Source: an uncultured Litoreibacter sp.
Lineage (GTDB): Bacteria > Pseudomonadota > Alphaproteobacteria > Rhodobacterales > Rhodobacteraceae
Length of the DNA stretch: 64,000 nt
NCBI GenBank assembly: GCA_947501685.1
Contig: CANMWQ010000006.1
Coordinates: 62,001 to 126,000, forward strand
Direction of reading: 5' to 3'
Numbering within the stretch: the first letter of the stretch is position 1; every line of letters begins with the position of its first letter. Under the pieces are notes generated by a model. It was given only the letters and a program-made list of their open reading frames with translations, searched no databases and was not told the DNA's origin. Shown here piece by piece: positions 34,636-43,683 of the stretch. A program made the position numbers and the translations under genes.

Positions 34636-35834
34636 GGGCGCAGCCAGTAGAGCATGGCTGCAAAGATCAGTAGGGACGCCGAGCCGATGCAGATCAACAG
34701 CATGCCCGTGGGGGCGATGGCACCGATGGCGAAGGCGCTGCCCGTGAAGGTCAGCGCGAAGATGGCCGACAAGCCAAGGATCCCTGCGGGGCGTTGCAGC
34801 AGCAAGGGTGCGAAGGCCATGGCGGAGAGGAAATGGTAGCTCCAGCTGAGTGGGCTGAAATAGGACATGGCCACCAGCCAGATGGGGATGACGCAGCGAT
34901 AGAACTGGTCTGGCGTGGCGCGGCGTGCGGCCCAGATGGCGGCGGTGGCTGAGGCTAGCAGCATGAGCTTGTTCAGCGCGCCAACCCAAGGCGTGGTCTG
35001 TTTGATGCCGTCCGCGTTGGCCAAGCCGGTCAGGGTCCAGCCGTCCAGCAGCACGGTGAAATTGTAGCTCAGCAAAGTGTAGAGCACGCTGCCTGAGATC
35101 GTGGCGACCCGGCCTATGAATTGCAGATGCAGCTCTGGCCCCGCCAACAGGAATGAGGCCCCGCCAAGGGCTATCAGGGTTATCACGAAGGCCGGGATGT
35201 TGCGCAACTGGTCGCGGCGGGCGAGCCAGAGGACCAGCAGCAGCACGGGATAGAGCTTGATCGACGTGGCCAGCGCGAGGGCGATGCCTGCATGGGCGGG
35301 CGCGCCTGCGCGGGCGCGTTCGAGGGACAACAGGATCAGGAAAGACGTCAGAATTTGCCATTGGCCCTGCCGCAACGGGACGAAGCCGAAGGTGGTCGCG
35401 GCCAGAAAGATCACCCCGACCAGCAGCCAGAGGACCAAGGATTGCTGCGTGCGGGTGATGCGCCATGCCAATGCGACGGTGCCGATGAAAAGTGCCGCGT
35501 TGACGGCGCTGACAATGGGCAAAACGGTCTCCGGCGCGATCTGGGAGAGGGTCATGGCCGACAAGGCGGCCCAGATTGGCGGGTAGATATAGGGGTAGAG
35601 CGTCAGCTCGGGGTCGATGCCGGCCTCCGCCACGAGTGCGGTCCATGCAGAGGGGACATCAAGGCTGAACATCTCTGTCGCAGGGCCGTAGACGCTGGCG
35701 AAATCGCCCAAACCGAAAGCCTTGCCCGCCAGATAAACAGCGAAAAAGTCGTTGCCGCCGCCGATGCCCAGCACGACCTGCAACAGCACCCAAAGCACAA
35801 TGGCAATGATCCAAGCGCGGTGTGTATCGGTCAT
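34605..35834 (-). CDS. GT87-type (DUF2029) polyprenol-linked glycosyltransferase, membrane protein
   Basis: A 409-aa polytopic protein, the same architecture as the gene at 32547: a first loop with GGNDFFAVYLAGKAFGLGDFASVYG, then LYPYIYPPIWAALSAM, and a helix ending with a cluster of QGQWQILTSFLILLSLERAR like its partner (QPQIFVSFLVLFSIERLR). The two look like diverged paralogues. The ATG at 35834 is chosen; upstream codons begin with a TTG and lack support. It is followed by a 31-base overlap with the CPBP gene, tail to tail. Role likely in transfer of a sugar from polyprenol-phosphate in the periplasm. Confidence 0.8.
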   Translation of the reverse strand: MTDTHRAWIIAIVLWVLLQVVLGIGGGNDFFAVYLAGKAFGLGDFASVYGPATEMFSLDVPSAWTALVAEAGIDPELTLYPYIYPPIWAALSAMTLSQIAPETVLPIVSAVNAALFIGTVALAWRITRTQQSLVLWLLVGVIFLAATTFGFVPLRQGQWQILTSFLILLSLERARAGAPAHAGIALALATSIKLYPVLLLVLWLARRDQLRNIPAFVITLIALGGASFLLAGPELHLQFIGRVATISGSVLYTLLSYNFTVLLDGWTLTGLANADGIKQTTPWVGALNKLMLLASATAAIWAARRATPDQFYRCVIPIWLVAMSYFSPLSWSYHFLSAMAFAPLLLQRPAGILGLSAIFALTFTGSAFAIGAIAPTGMLLICIGSASLLIFAAMLYWLRPQNGRTTLPE

Positions 35835-35954
35835 GTCGGGGCCCTGCTCGCGGTTTTTGCGCAACCCTATGCGAGTCCGCGCGGCCGGGCTACAGCCCAG
35901 ACCGCGCGGCTGGTCCCTCGCGCGTCAGGTGCGACAAAAATGGAGCAGGGGCGC

Positions 35955-37208
35955 TTATTTGCGGGGCACGAAGCCTTCGGGGAAGGAGGAATGCGGCTGT
36001 GGCGCGCCGTCGACATACAGATAGTCGCGGGTGATCGGCACTGTGGTCTGATGCTTGTGCAGCTGCACATGGTAGAGCACATGCGGCATGTCGCTAAGGC
36101 TCAGCTCAGAGGCGATCAGGTAATAGCGCCACATGCGAATGAAGCGCTCGTCATAGTCCATTTCGCGCACCTCTTGGAGGCGGTCCTCGAAGCGGATCAG
36201 CCATTCGTAGAGCGTGCGGTCGTAATGCGTGCGCCAGACCTCGATATCAGCGGCCTCAAGGGAGGTCTTCTCGACCACGCGGACCACTTCGGACAGCGCG
36301 GGCGTGTAGCCGCCGGGGAAGATGTATTTCTGAAACCACGGGCTGAGATTGCCGGGCGGCCCCACGCGGCCGATGAAGTGGATCAGCGCCACGCCGTCTT
36401 CTTTAAGGTTCTTCTCTATCTGCTTGAAATATGTGGGATATTGCGGCTCGCCGACATGCTCCAACATGCCAACGGAGACGATGCGATCAAACTGTTCGGT
36501 CACGTGGCGGTAATCTTGCAGGCGGAACTCGACCAGATGGGAGACGCCGGCCTCCTCCGCGCGCAACGTCGCGGCTTTGCGCTGCTCGTCCGACAGGGTC
36601 ACGCCCACGACCTGCGCGCCGTAGTCTTTGGCCAAAGTGATTGCCAAGCCGCCCCAGCCGGAGCCGATATCGAGCACTTTCATGCCTGGCTTGATTAGCA
36701 GCTTGCCCGCAATGTGCTTCTTCTTGGCAATCTGCGCCTCTTCCAGCGTGTAGGAGGGGTCCTTGAAATAGGAGCAGGTATATTGCTTATCCTCGTCGAG
36801 GAAGAGGTAATAGAAGGGCGTCGAGATGTCGTAGTGATGCTCGGCATTGGATTTGGCGGTTTTCAGCGGGATATACTGATCCCATTTGCGTTTCGAGATC
36901 CGGGCCGCCCGCGCAATCTTCTGGCTCAGCGGAAGGTTGCCTTGCTGGAAATTGCGCACGATCAGGGTCAGAAAGCCGCGCACGTCGTCGCCGTCAATGG
37001 TCAGGCGCTCGTCCATATAGGCCTCGCCCATGGCGAGCTCCGGGTTCAGGATCAGCTTTTTTGTCAGAAAATGATCATGCAGCTCGACGCTGACTTTCGG
37101 CGCGGTGCCGTCGCCTGCGTGGATCACCTCGCCCGAGGGCATGCGCAGCGTCAGGTCGCCTTTTTTCAGAAGGTGGCGGACCATCGCCACGAAAATTCGA
37201 TCCCACAT
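35955..37208 (-). CDS. cfa: Cyclopropane-fatty-acyl-phospholipid synthase
   Basis: A 417-aa SAM-dependent enzyme that adds a methylene bridge to unsaturated acyl chains of membrane phospholipids, usually on entry to stationary phase or under acid stress. Marks: the N-terminal membrane-binding domain, AEHHYDISTPFYYLFLDEDKQYTCSYF, the SAM-binding VLDIGSGWGGLAI, DYRHV, and the IGRVGPPGNL and YIFPGGYTPALSEV active-site segments. Length is normal. It is divergent from aspS with 300 bases between. Confidence 0.93.
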   Translation of the reverse strand: MWDRIFVAMVRHLLKKGDLTLRMPSGEVIHAGDGTAPKVSVELHDHFLTKKLILNPELAMGEAYMDERLTIDGDDVRGFLTLIVRNFQQGNLPLSQKIARAARISKRKWDQYIPLKTAKSNAEHHYDISTPFYYLFLDEDKQYTCSYFKDPSYTLEEAQIAKKKHIAGKLLIKPGMKVLDIGSGWGGLAITLAKDYGAQVVGVTLSDEQRKAATLRAEEAGVSHLVEFRLQDYRHVTEQFDRIVSVGMLEHVGEPQYPTYFKQIEKNLKEDGVALIHFIGRVGPPGNLSPWFQKYIFPGGYTPALSEVVRVVEKTSLEAADIEVWRTHYDRTLYEWLIRFEDRLQEVREMDYDERFIRMWRYYLIASELSLSDMPHVLYHVQLHKHQTTVPITRDYLYVDGAPQPHSSFPEGFVPRK

Positions 37209-37508
37209 TTTTGTCTCGTATCATTCTGTATGCGCAAATACGCATTGGGGTCTCAATCAAAAAACCTGTCCGGACAAAACGCCGGAGAAAGGCCATTCTC
37301 AAATTCGTTAACCAAAATACTGTCGCAGCACGTTCTGTGCTATTTTTTGGGGGCGAGGTCAATGCGTGACGCTGCTGGAGCAAGCGACCTGATTTAGCGA
37401 AGGTTTTACCGGGTTGAATTGACCGCGATTGCGTGTTGTGCGCCTTGACTTCCCGGCGCAGCCCATGTGTATCAGGCCGACAGAAAACGCCGCCAAAGGG
37501 TTAACATC
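37209..37508. other. 300-base divergent intergenic region between cfa and aspS
   Basis: No gene is seen. The half next to aspS carries a good housekeeping-type promoter (listed separately). The half next to cfa is AT-richer, with runs such as ATTTTTTGGGGG, and may hold the cfa promoter, but no clear -35/-10 pair was found. No hairpin with a T-run was found. Confidence 0.6.
37445..37473 (+). promoter_or_regulatory. Probable sigma-70 promoter of aspS
   Basis: TTGACT at 37445-37450 is followed after 17 bases by TGTATC at 37468-37473. The strong -35 (CTTGAC) with a weaker, GTA-containing -10 is the usual look of alphaproteobacterial housekeeping promoters. It puts the transcription start about 30 bases upstream of the ATG of aspS (37509), whose ribosome-binding site is AAAGGG. 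Confidence 0.55.
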
Positions 37509-39284
37509 ATGCATGAGTTCCGAAGCCATACCTGCGCCGGGCTGAACAAATCGAATGTCGGCGACACGGTGCGCCTGTCGGGTTGGGTCCACCGGGTGCG
37601 TGACCATGGCGGCGTGTTGTTCATCGACCTGCGAGACCACTATGGCGTGACCCAGCTATTATGTGACCCCGACAGCCCGGTGTTCACCCAGATGGAGGCG
37701 GTCCGCTCGGAATGGTGCATTCGCATCGACGGCACGGTGAAGGCGCGGGATGCGGAGCTGGTCAATGACAAGATCCCCACCGGCGAGGTTGAGGTGTTCG
37801 TGCGCGATCTGGAGGTTTTGGGCAAAGCCGATGAGCTGCCGCTGATCGTGTTCGGCGATCAGGAATATCCCGAAGAGACCCGGCTGAAATACCGCTTTCT
37901 GGACCTGCGCCGCGAGGCGATGCAGAAGAATATGAAGCTGCGCTCCGATGTGGTGGCCTCGATCCGAAAGCGGATGTGGGATCAGGAGTTCCGCGAATAT
38001 CAGACGCCTATTATCACCGCCTCCAGCCCCGAGGGCGCGCGCGATTTTCTGGTGCCGTCGCGGCTGCATCCGGGCAAGTTCTACGCACTGCCGCAGGCGC
38101 CGCAGCAGTTCAAACAGCTGTTGATGGTGTCTGGCTTTGACAAATATTTCCAGATCGCGCCGTGTTTCCGCGATGAAGACCCGCGGGCGGATCGCTCGCC
38201 CACCGACTTCTACCAGCTTGATCTGGAAATGAGCTTTGTCACCCAGCAGGACGTGTTCGACACGATCCAGCCGGTGATTGGCGGCATTTTCGAGGAGTTT
38301 GGCGGGGGGCGGAAGGTCGACGCGGAGTGGGCGCAGATCTCCTATAAGGACGCGGCGTTGTGGTATGGCACCGACAAGCCCGACCTGCGCAACCCGATCA
38401 AGATGCAGGTGGTCTCTGAGCATTTTGCGGACTCGGGCTTTGCGATCTTTGCGAAAATTCTGGAGCAGGACGGCACTGAAATTCGCGCCATCCCGGCGCC
38501 GGGTGGCGGGTCTCGTAAGTTCTGTGACCGGATGAATGCGTTTGCGCAGAAACAAGGCTTGCCGGGCATGGGGTATATCTTCTGGCGGGATCAGGGTGAC
38601 GGGATGGAGGCCGCAGGGCCTCTGGCCAAAAATATCGGGCCGGAGCGCACGGAAGCCATTCGCCAGCAGCTTGGCCTTGAGGTTGGCGACGCGGCCTTCT
38701 TCCTGGGCGGCAAGCCGTCTTCGTTTGAAGGGGTTGCAGGGCGTGCGCGCACTGAGATCGGCACGGAGCTGAAACTGATCGACGAGGACCGTTTTGCCTT
38801 TGCGTGGATCGTGGATTTCCCGATGTATGAGGCGGATGAGGAGACGGGCAAGATTGACTTCTCGCATAACCCGTTTTCGATGCCTCAGGGTGGGATGGCC
38901 GCGCTTGAGGGCGATCCGCTGGAGGCGATGGGCTACCAATATGATCTGGCCTGCAACGGCTATGAGCTGATTTCGGGTGCCATTCGGAACCACAAGCCGG
39001 AGATCATGTTCAAGGCGTTTGAGCTGGCAGGGTACGGCGAAGACGAGGTGCGCAAGCGCTTTGGCGGTATGGTCAACGCGTTCAAATACGGCGCACCGCC
39101 GCATGGGGGCTGTGCGGCCGGGATTGACCGGATCGTGATGCTTCTGGCCGATGAGGCCAATATCCGCGAGGTGATCTTGTTCCCGATGAACCAGCGGGCA
39201 GAGGATTTGATGATGGCGGCCCCGTCAGAGCCGTTGCCGGATCAGCTGATGGAGCTGGGCTTGCGGGTCATTCCGCAGGACTAG
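37509..39284 (+). CDS. aspS: Aspartyl-tRNA synthetase
   Basis: A 591-aa class IIb synthetase charging tRNA-Asp (in this lineage often non-discriminating, also charging tRNA-Asn). Domains: N-terminal OB-fold anticodon-binding ([15 protein letters not shown]), catalytic domain with motif 2 [19 protein letters not shown], a GAD insertion, and motif 3 [14 protein letters not shown]. The ATG at 37509 is preferred, with AAAGGG nine bases upstream. Length and motifs are normal. It is divergent from cfa. Confidence 0.96.
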   Translation: MHEFRSHTCAGLNKSNVGDTVRLSGWVHRVRDHGGVLFIDLRDHYGVTQLLCDPDSPVFTQMEAVRSEWCIRIDGTVKARDAELVNDKIPTGEVEVFVRDLEVLGKADELPLIVFGDQEYPEETRLKYRFLDLRREAMQKNMKLRSDVVASIRKRMWDQEFREYQTPIITASSPEGARDFLVPSRLHPGKFYALPQAPQQFKQLLMVSGFDKYFQIAPCFRDEDPRADRSPTDFYQLDLEMSFVTQQDVFDTIQPVIGGIFEEFGGGRKVDAEWAQISYKDAALWYGTDKPDLRNPIKMQVVSEHFADSGFAIFAKILEQDGTEIRAIPAPGGGSRKFCDRMNAFAQKQGLPGMGYIFWRDQGDGMEAAGPLAKNIGPERTEAIRQQLGLEVGDAAFFLGGKPSSFEGVAGRARTEIGTELKLIDEDRFAFAWIVDFPMYEADEETGKIDFSHNPFSMPQGGMAALEGDPLEAMGYQYDLACNGYELISGAIRNHKPEIMFKAFELAGYGEDEVRKRFGGMVNAFKYGAPPHGGCAAGIDRIVMLLADEANIREVILFPMNQRAEDLMMAAPSEPLPDQLMELGLRVIPQD

Positions 39285-39383
39285 CCTCTGCGTAAAACCC
39301 TTTTCTTCGCCTCTTTCCAATAAGGGGCGGGTTTATTCATATCTGGTTTTGACGTCTGTGGCGTGGCGTCTACCAAGCCGGGT

Positions 39384-39572
39384 CTACCAGGCGGGGCCCA
39401 CGTTGACGGCCATTGTCGTGTCGCGCAGTTCGCCGGATGAAACGTTCATCCCGTTCGACACCAGAGTTGTCACTGCAATACATAGCCCCACGAGTGCGGC
39501 CATCAGCATGGTCATATCGACCACGGTTGCCCCATCTTCTTGGGCCAAAAAGGTAAAAATAGCTTTTTTCAT
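39384..39572 (-). CDS. Flp-type pilin (class IVb), solitary
   Basis: A 62-aa protein: short basic leader MKKAIFTFLAQEDG, a likely prepilin cleavage after the Gly, then ATVVDMTMLMAALVGLCIAV with a long hydrophobic helix. In Flp pilins the mature +5 residue is Glu; here it is Asp (ATVVD). GGAGAA precedes the ATG. Flp pilins are secreted by the Tad apparatus and form adhesive fibres, but no tad or cpa gene is in the window, so it is either exported by a distant system or repurposed. Assignment is by N-terminal pattern and length. Confidence 0.7.
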   Translation of the reverse strand: MKKAIFTFLAQEDGATVVDMTMLMAALVGLCIAVTTLVSNGMNVSSGELRDTTMAVNVGPAW

Positions 39573-39761
39573 TCTTAATTCTCCGCCCCGGAATGTTTCG
39601 AGCACAAGTTGGAATTTACGGTCTTGCCTCAAGTGTTGCCGTTGAAAGGGGGCAAGATTGCGACCATTTCGGGCTCGACTAGGGGTGATTTCACGGACAT
39701 TTTGAAGCGGTGGGGCGGCCATATCGGGGCGTCTAGGTGCCGTAGGGTCAGGGGTAGGGTC

Positions 39762-40472
39762 ATGGCTAGGAAAGAATTCGGGGTTGCGCTGCCGCAGTGG
39801 AGGCCGCCTGCACGGCCCGATATGCAGCCTATTGAGGGGAATTTCGTGTGTCTTGAGGCGCTTGACGCCGACGCGCATGCGGCGGACCTGCACCGGGCCA
39901 ATAGCGTGGATGACGCGATTTGGGATTATCTGCCCTACGGGCCGTTTCCCTCTGCGGCCAGCTATCATCGCTGGGTCAGGGACAGGGCGGCGGAGCAGGA
40001 CCCGCTGTTTTGGGCGATCCGCAGCAAGGAGACGGGCCAGTGCGGCGGCGTGGCCAGCTATTTGCGGATTGCGCCGGAGGCGGGCTCGATTGAGGTGGGG
40101 CATATCAATATTGCTCCTGAGTTGCAGCGCAGCCGGGCCTCGACGGAGGCGATTTTCTTGCTGATGGGATGGGCGTTTGACGCGGGCTACCGCCGGTTCG
40201 AGTGGAAATGCGACGCGCTGAACATGGCCTCGCGCCGGGCCGCGCAGCGGTTTGGGTTGAGCTATGAGGGCATGTTCCGGCAGGCCACCGTCTATAAGGG
40301 GCGTAACCGCGACACGGCGTGGTTTGCGGCCATCGACAGCGAATGGCCTGCGTTGAAGGAGGCCTATGCCGCATGGTTCAGCCCTTCGAATTTTGACGCG
40401 CAGGGCCAGCAGATCGAGCGGCTCGGTGCCTTCACCAGCCTGGTGCGGGTGGCCAGCGATCCGGCGCTCTAG
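39762..40472 (+). CDS. GNAT family N-acetyltransferase
   Basis: A 236-aa single GNAT domain of the RimJ/RimL-like acetyltransferase class. The start of the fold reads FVCLEALDADAHAADLHRAN; the acetyl-CoA loop is degenerate (PELQRSRASTEAIFLLM) and FEWKCDALNMASRRAAQRFGLSYEGMFR is the characteristic C-terminal block. The ATG at 39762 has GGGG upstream; an upstream in-frame extension is unsupported. Substrate is unknown. It converges with the response-regulator gene ending at 40490. Confidence 0.85.
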   Translation: MARKEFGVALPQWRPPARPDMQPIEGNFVCLEALDADAHAADLHRANSVDDAIWDYLPYGPFPSAASYHRWVRDRAAEQDPLFWAIRSKETGQCGGVASYLRIAPEAGSIEVGHINIAPELQRSRASTEAIFLLMGWAFDAGYRRFEWKCDALNMASRRAAQRFGLSYEGMFRQATVYKGRNRDTAWFAAIDSEWPALKEAYAAWFSPSNFDAQGQQIERLGAFTSLVRVASDPAL

Positions 40473-40489
40473 AGCGCCAAGATCGGCCT

Positions 40490-41215
40490 TTAGACCACTG
40501 GAACGGGCAGTTTGAGCCGGGTCTGGATCAGCGCCCGGATCTCCGCAATTGGGGAGGTCACATCCTTGCCGGCTGTACAGGCCTCAGACAGGGCGTCGGA
40601 GGCGGTCTTGAGCTGTTGGTCGCCCGCCAGCCGGGCCAGCCCTTGCAGGAACGGGGCCACATAGGAGAGCTGGTCGGGCTCCGTGCGCAACAGCTCGTCG
40701 AGATGGGAGAGGTCTTCGCGAAGCGACAGCGTGTCGGGCTGGATCACCTCGTCGCTGACCAGCCGAGGCCCGGAGGGGCGCATATCGGGCGGCAGATGGG
40801 CCAAAATGGCCTGCTGGAAGGCGCTGACCGTGTCGATGGGTTTGGCCAGAAACCCGTCCGCGCCTGCGTCTATGGCCTCTTGTTCCAGCCCGTCGCCATC
40901 TGCGCCGGAGGTGGCCAAGATGACGGGGCGGTCTGCCTGCTCCGCTTGGGTGATGTCGCGGACCAGATCAATGCCGCTGCCATCGGGCAGCCCGATATCG
41001 ATGATCACCACCGAGGGGCGATAAAGCTGCAAATGGCGGTGCGCGGCGGTCAGGCTGTCGGCGCGCCTGATGCGGGCACCGGAGCGAATGCACAGAAGCC
41101 GCACGGCTTCCGAGGCGAAACGGCTGTCTTCGACCACCAGCACGGTCAGGCCCAGCAGCGGGCGCATGGCGGTGGGATGGATGTTCATGGACAATTGGCC
41201 GAGGTCTTCAGGCAT
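40490..41215 (-). CDS. Response regulator with a receiver domain and an unrecognised C-terminal region
   Basis: A 241-aa protein. Residues 20-145 are a CheY-like receiver: VLVVEDSRFASEAVR (acidic pair), phospho-Asp in VVIIDIGLPDGSG, Thr/Ser at LATSGADG and Lys in FLAKPID. The remaining 90 residues are helical (LREDLSHLDELLRTEPDQL, FLQGLARLAGDQQLK), vaguely like an HPt or regulatory helix bundle, but without a clear phospho-His. There is no DNA-binding domain, so it probably works by protein contacts. No kinase gene is adjacent. The ATG at 41215 is favoured; longer frames upstream add low-complexity sequence. Confidence 0.82.
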   Translation of the reverse strand: MPEDLGQLSMNIHPTAMRPLLGLTVLVVEDSRFASEAVRLLCIRSGARIRRADSLTAAHRHLQLYRPSVVIIDIGLPDGSGIDLVRDITQAEQADRPVILATSGADGDGLEQEAIDAGADGFLAKPIDTVSAFQQAILAHLPPDMRPSGPRLVSDEVIQPDTLSLREDLSHLDELLRTEPDQLSYVAPFLQGLARLAGDQQLKTASDALSEACTAGKDVTSPIAEIRALIQTRLKLPVPVV

Positions 41216-41387
41216 GGCAGATGCTCCAATTCGGGGGCTGAGTCGCCCTAACTGGAAGAAGTGTCGCGCAACTTGCCTAACAGTTTGTGAACAGCTCTGC
41301 AGGGCCATGCGGCATGTCGGCCTCTTTGCTTTGGCCTCTGCTCTGCGCATAAGGGGCGGCAGAGATGACATAGACAGGAATCGCCCC

Positions 41388-41792
41388 ATGATTGGACGCC
41401 TCAACCACGTGGCCATCGCCGTCCCCGACCTGGACGCCGCCGCCGATCAATACCGCCATGTTCTGGGCGCCAATGTCGGCGCGCCACAGCCCGAGCCCGA
41501 CCACGGCGTGACCGTGATCTTCATTGAGCTGCCCAACACCAAGATCGAGCTGTTGCACCCGTTGGGCGATGACAGCCCGATCAACGGGTTTCTGGAGAAG
41601 AACCCTTCGGGCGGCATTCACCACATTTGCTACGAGGTGGACGACATTCTGGCCGCGCGGGACCGGTTGAAGGAGAGCGGCGCGCGGGTGCTGGGCTCAG
41701 GCGAGCCCAAGATCGGCGCGCATGGCAAGCCGGTTCTGTTCCTGCATCCCAAGGATTTCACCGGCACTTTGGTCGAGTTGGAGCAAGCGTAA
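41388..41792 (+). CDS. mce: Methylmalonyl-CoA epimerase
   Basis: A 134-aa vicinal-oxygen-chelate fold enzyme that interconverts the two epimers of methylmalonyl-CoA in propionate use. The metal ligands are His in LNHVAIAVPDLDAA (near residue 6), His in GGIHHICYEVDD, and Glu in GTLVELEQA, in the spacing of Mce. Length matches. The stop shares a base with the ATG of the DUF1467 gene (TAATG), as is usual in Rhodobacteraceae. The mutase genes are not in the window. Confidence 0.93.
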   Translation: MIGRLNHVAIAVPDLDAAADQYRHVLGANVGAPQPEPDHGVTVIFIELPNTKIELLHPLGDDSPINGFLEKNPSGGIHHICYEVDDILAARDRLKESGARVLGSGEPKIGAHGKPVLFLHPKDFTGTLVELEQA

Positions 41793-42067
41793 TGGCTGTC
41801 ACATCCATGGGCGTGGTCTTCGCCGTGATCTGGTTCATGACGCTGTTTGTGGTCCTGCCTTTGGGCAATAAATCACAGCGCGAGGACGGGCATGTGGCAG
41901 TTGGCACGCCGGCCTCCGCGCCGTCGAACCCGCAGATGCGGCGCAAATTTCGGATCACCACATTAATCGCGATTTGCCTGAGCATCCCGGTGATTTTGAT
42001 CATTCATTATGGCTGGATCAGCATTGATCAGATCGACCTGTTCAAACGGTTTGGCCCGGATGCCTGA
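41792..42067 (+). CDS. DUF1467 family small membrane protein
   Basis: A 91-aa protein with two hydrophobic segments: AVIWFMTLFVVLPLG (residues 10-24) and TTLIAICLSIPVILIIHYG (56-74), separated by a polar loop with GHVAVGTPASAP. This is the DUF1467 layout, usually found right after mce. The ATG overlaps the mce stop by one base, so the two are coupled. No function is known for the family; a membrane-assembly or regulatory role for propionate metabolism is only a guess from neighbourhood. Confidence 0.88.
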   Translation: MAVTSMGVVFAVIWFMTLFVVLPLGNKSQREDGHVAVGTPASAPSNPQMRRKFRITTLIAICLSIPVILIIHYGWISIDQIDLFKRFGPDA

Positions 42068-42102
42068 GGTCAGCGTATTTGTGACCAAATGGAGCGCCGG
42101 GC

Positions 42103-42789
42103 CTAGGCTTTGAGGCGGTGGGTCAGGTGGGTGAAGCCTGCCACGCCGATGATCGGCACGATCAGGTTCATGACCGGGATCGTCAGCGGGATCGCCATGC
42201 AGATACCTGCCAGCCAGATGGTGGTGGAATGACGTTTGCGAAAGGCGTGGACCTCTGTGCGGCTCATGCGGCGACGGGCCACGAGCGTGGCGTATTCGCG
42301 GCCCAGCATCAGACCGTTGACCCCCCAGAAGATCAGTGGCGCGAAGGGCGCGAAGATTAGGCAGAGGATCAGGGCTGCGAGGTTGACGAGCAGGAGGAGC
42401 CCGAGGAATTTCAGCGTCTCGGTGATGCTCTCGGAGAAGGGGACATGCGCCACGGGGGGCAGGCCGGGATAGTGTTTTGCCTCGACCGCATCGACCACGT
42501 CATCAAGGAAAATGGCCGTGAAGGCGGAGGCGACGGGGACCATCAGAAAGATGGATGCGATCAGCATGACGGGGATCACGGCGAGGGAGGCGAGGTTGTC
42601 GATCCATGTGATCTCCCCGATCCAGGGCAGGGCGAAGCTGTCGGGCACGATCAGGCCGACGGTCCACGCGAATGCGACCGTAAAGCCGAAGAGCAGCGCG
42701 ATGGTCAGGCCAAGGCCGAGGGCCAAGACACGCAGGAAGCGGCTGTCGCCGATTTGGCCCAGCGCTTTGAGGTAATCGGCGATGATCAT
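42103..42789 (-). CDS. EI24/CysZ-like membrane protein
   Basis: A 228-aa polytopic protein of the EI24 (PF07264) family, which includes sulfate transporter CysZ. It has four to six membrane segments with FLDDVVDAVEAKHYPGLPP and FWGVNGLMLGREYATLVARRRM, the paired family motifs. The ATG overlaps the nitroreductase stop as ATGA, so both genes are coupled. Whether it moves sulfate or another solute cannot be told; many Rhodobacteraceae copies are annotated only by the domain. Confidence 0.85.
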   Translation of the reverse strand: MIIADYLKALGQIGDSRFLRVLALGLGLTIALLFGFTVAFAWTVGLIVPDSFALPWIGEITWIDNLASLAVIPVMLIASIFLMVPVASAFTAIFLDDVVDAVEAKHYPGLPPVAHVPFSESITETLKFLGLLLLVNLAALILCLIFAPFAPLIFWGVNGLMLGREYATLVARRRMSRTEVHAFRKRHSTTIWLAGICMAIPLTIPVMNLIVPIIGVAGFTHLTHRLKA

Positions 42790-43361
42790 ATGCGCCACTC
42801 CGTGATTTGGGCCAGATCAGGGCGGGGGCGCTCGGGGGGCGTGGAGGTTTCGGTGCCCAGATTGATGAATCCTGCGACAAACTCATGTGGCGCGAGGCCG
42901 AGCCCGTTTGTGAGGAACGGGCGGTCATAGGCGGGCCAGCCGCTGAGCCAATTGGCCCCCCAGCCTGCGGCAAGGGCGGCGTTCAGCAGGCCAAGACAAG
43001 CGGCCCCGGCGGAGAGGGTTTGTTCGACCTGCGGGATTTTCTCTGATGCTTTGGGCGAGGCGATGACGGCCACGGAGAGGGGGGCGTTTTCAAGCATGGT
43101 GGCGGTTTTGGTGATCTGATCCGCGTCATGGCCCAGCTCTGCGCCGCGCGTGCGGGCGAGCGCGCCCAGAGTTTGCAGCGCGTCCGAGCCCAGCACGATG
43201 AAGCGCCACGGCTCCAGTTTGCCGTGGTCAGGCGTGCGGGCGGCAGCTGTGAGGAGCGGGGTAAGCGCGTCCTTATCCGGTGCAGGCAGGGTCAGGGTCT
43301 TATGCGGTCGCGAACGGCGGCTCAGCAAAAAGGCGAGCGCGTCTTGGTTTGGTGCGGGCAT
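42786..43361 (-). CDS. Nitroreductase family protein
   Basis: A 191-aa FMN-dependent nitroreductase-fold protein. Marks: LLSRRSRP at the N-terminus (FMN phosphate), AAARTPDHGKLEPWRFIVLG, and GAACLGLLNAALAAGWGANWLSG, then YDRPFLTNGLGLAPHEFVAGFINLG, in the layout of the YdjA class. The start at 43361 is well supported by AAGGAGGT just upstream, the best ribosome-binding site in the region. Substrate is unknown (nitroaromatics, quinones or an endogenous electron acceptor). It heads a two-gene run with the EI24 protein. Confidence 0.88.
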   Translation of the reverse strand: MPAPNQDALAFLLSRRSRPHKTLTLPAPDKDALTPLLTAAARTPDHGKLEPWRFIVLGSDALQTLGALARTRGAELGHDADQITKTATMLENAPLSVAVIASPKASEKIPQVEQTLSAGAACLGLLNAALAAGWGANWLSGWPAYDRPFLTNGLGLAPHEFVAGFINLGTETSTPPERPRPDLAQITEWRI

Positions 43362-43470
43362 GGGACCTCCTTCTCCTTGAGGTACCATGTGTTGGATCAG
43401 GCGCGCAGGTTCAAGGGGCGTGACCTGATTGAGGCGCATGCGCGCCGCTTTTTTGATTTTGGACGGGGTG

Positions 43471-43683
43471 GGTTGGGTGTGTGGTGTCAGGCAGGGGGGG
43501 TGTGTGGTTTGGCCAGCGGGGGAGCCTCCGGCGGGAGTATTTTTGAAGCAGTGATGGGGGGTGGGGCGGCTGCTGCGGGTTGGGCGGTGGCGTCAAGCAG
43601 GCGTGGTGTGTGGTTTGGCCTGCTGGGGAGCCTCCGGCGGGAGTGTTTTTGAAGCAGTGATAGGGGAGGGGGCCGCTGCTGCA
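43471..43683. repeat. Tandem duplication of a ~106-bp G-rich unit
   Basis: Two copies lie head to tail: 43471-43577 and 43578-43683. Both begin GGTTGGG, pass through TGTGTGGTTTGGCC (43501 and 43607) and GGAGCCTCCGGCGGGAGT, and contain TTTTTGAAGCAGTGAT before a GCTGCTGC end. Markers are 106 bases apart. Copies differ at a number of positions, so the duplication is not brand new. The core also appears inverted at 50041. The repeat sits between nitroreductase and topA and reaches into the end of the small topA-coupled gene. Confidence 0.75.

Noticed and set aside
43471-43683. CRISPR array
   Set aside because: Only two units of about 106 bases with no short repeat/unique spacer structure and no cas genes nearby.
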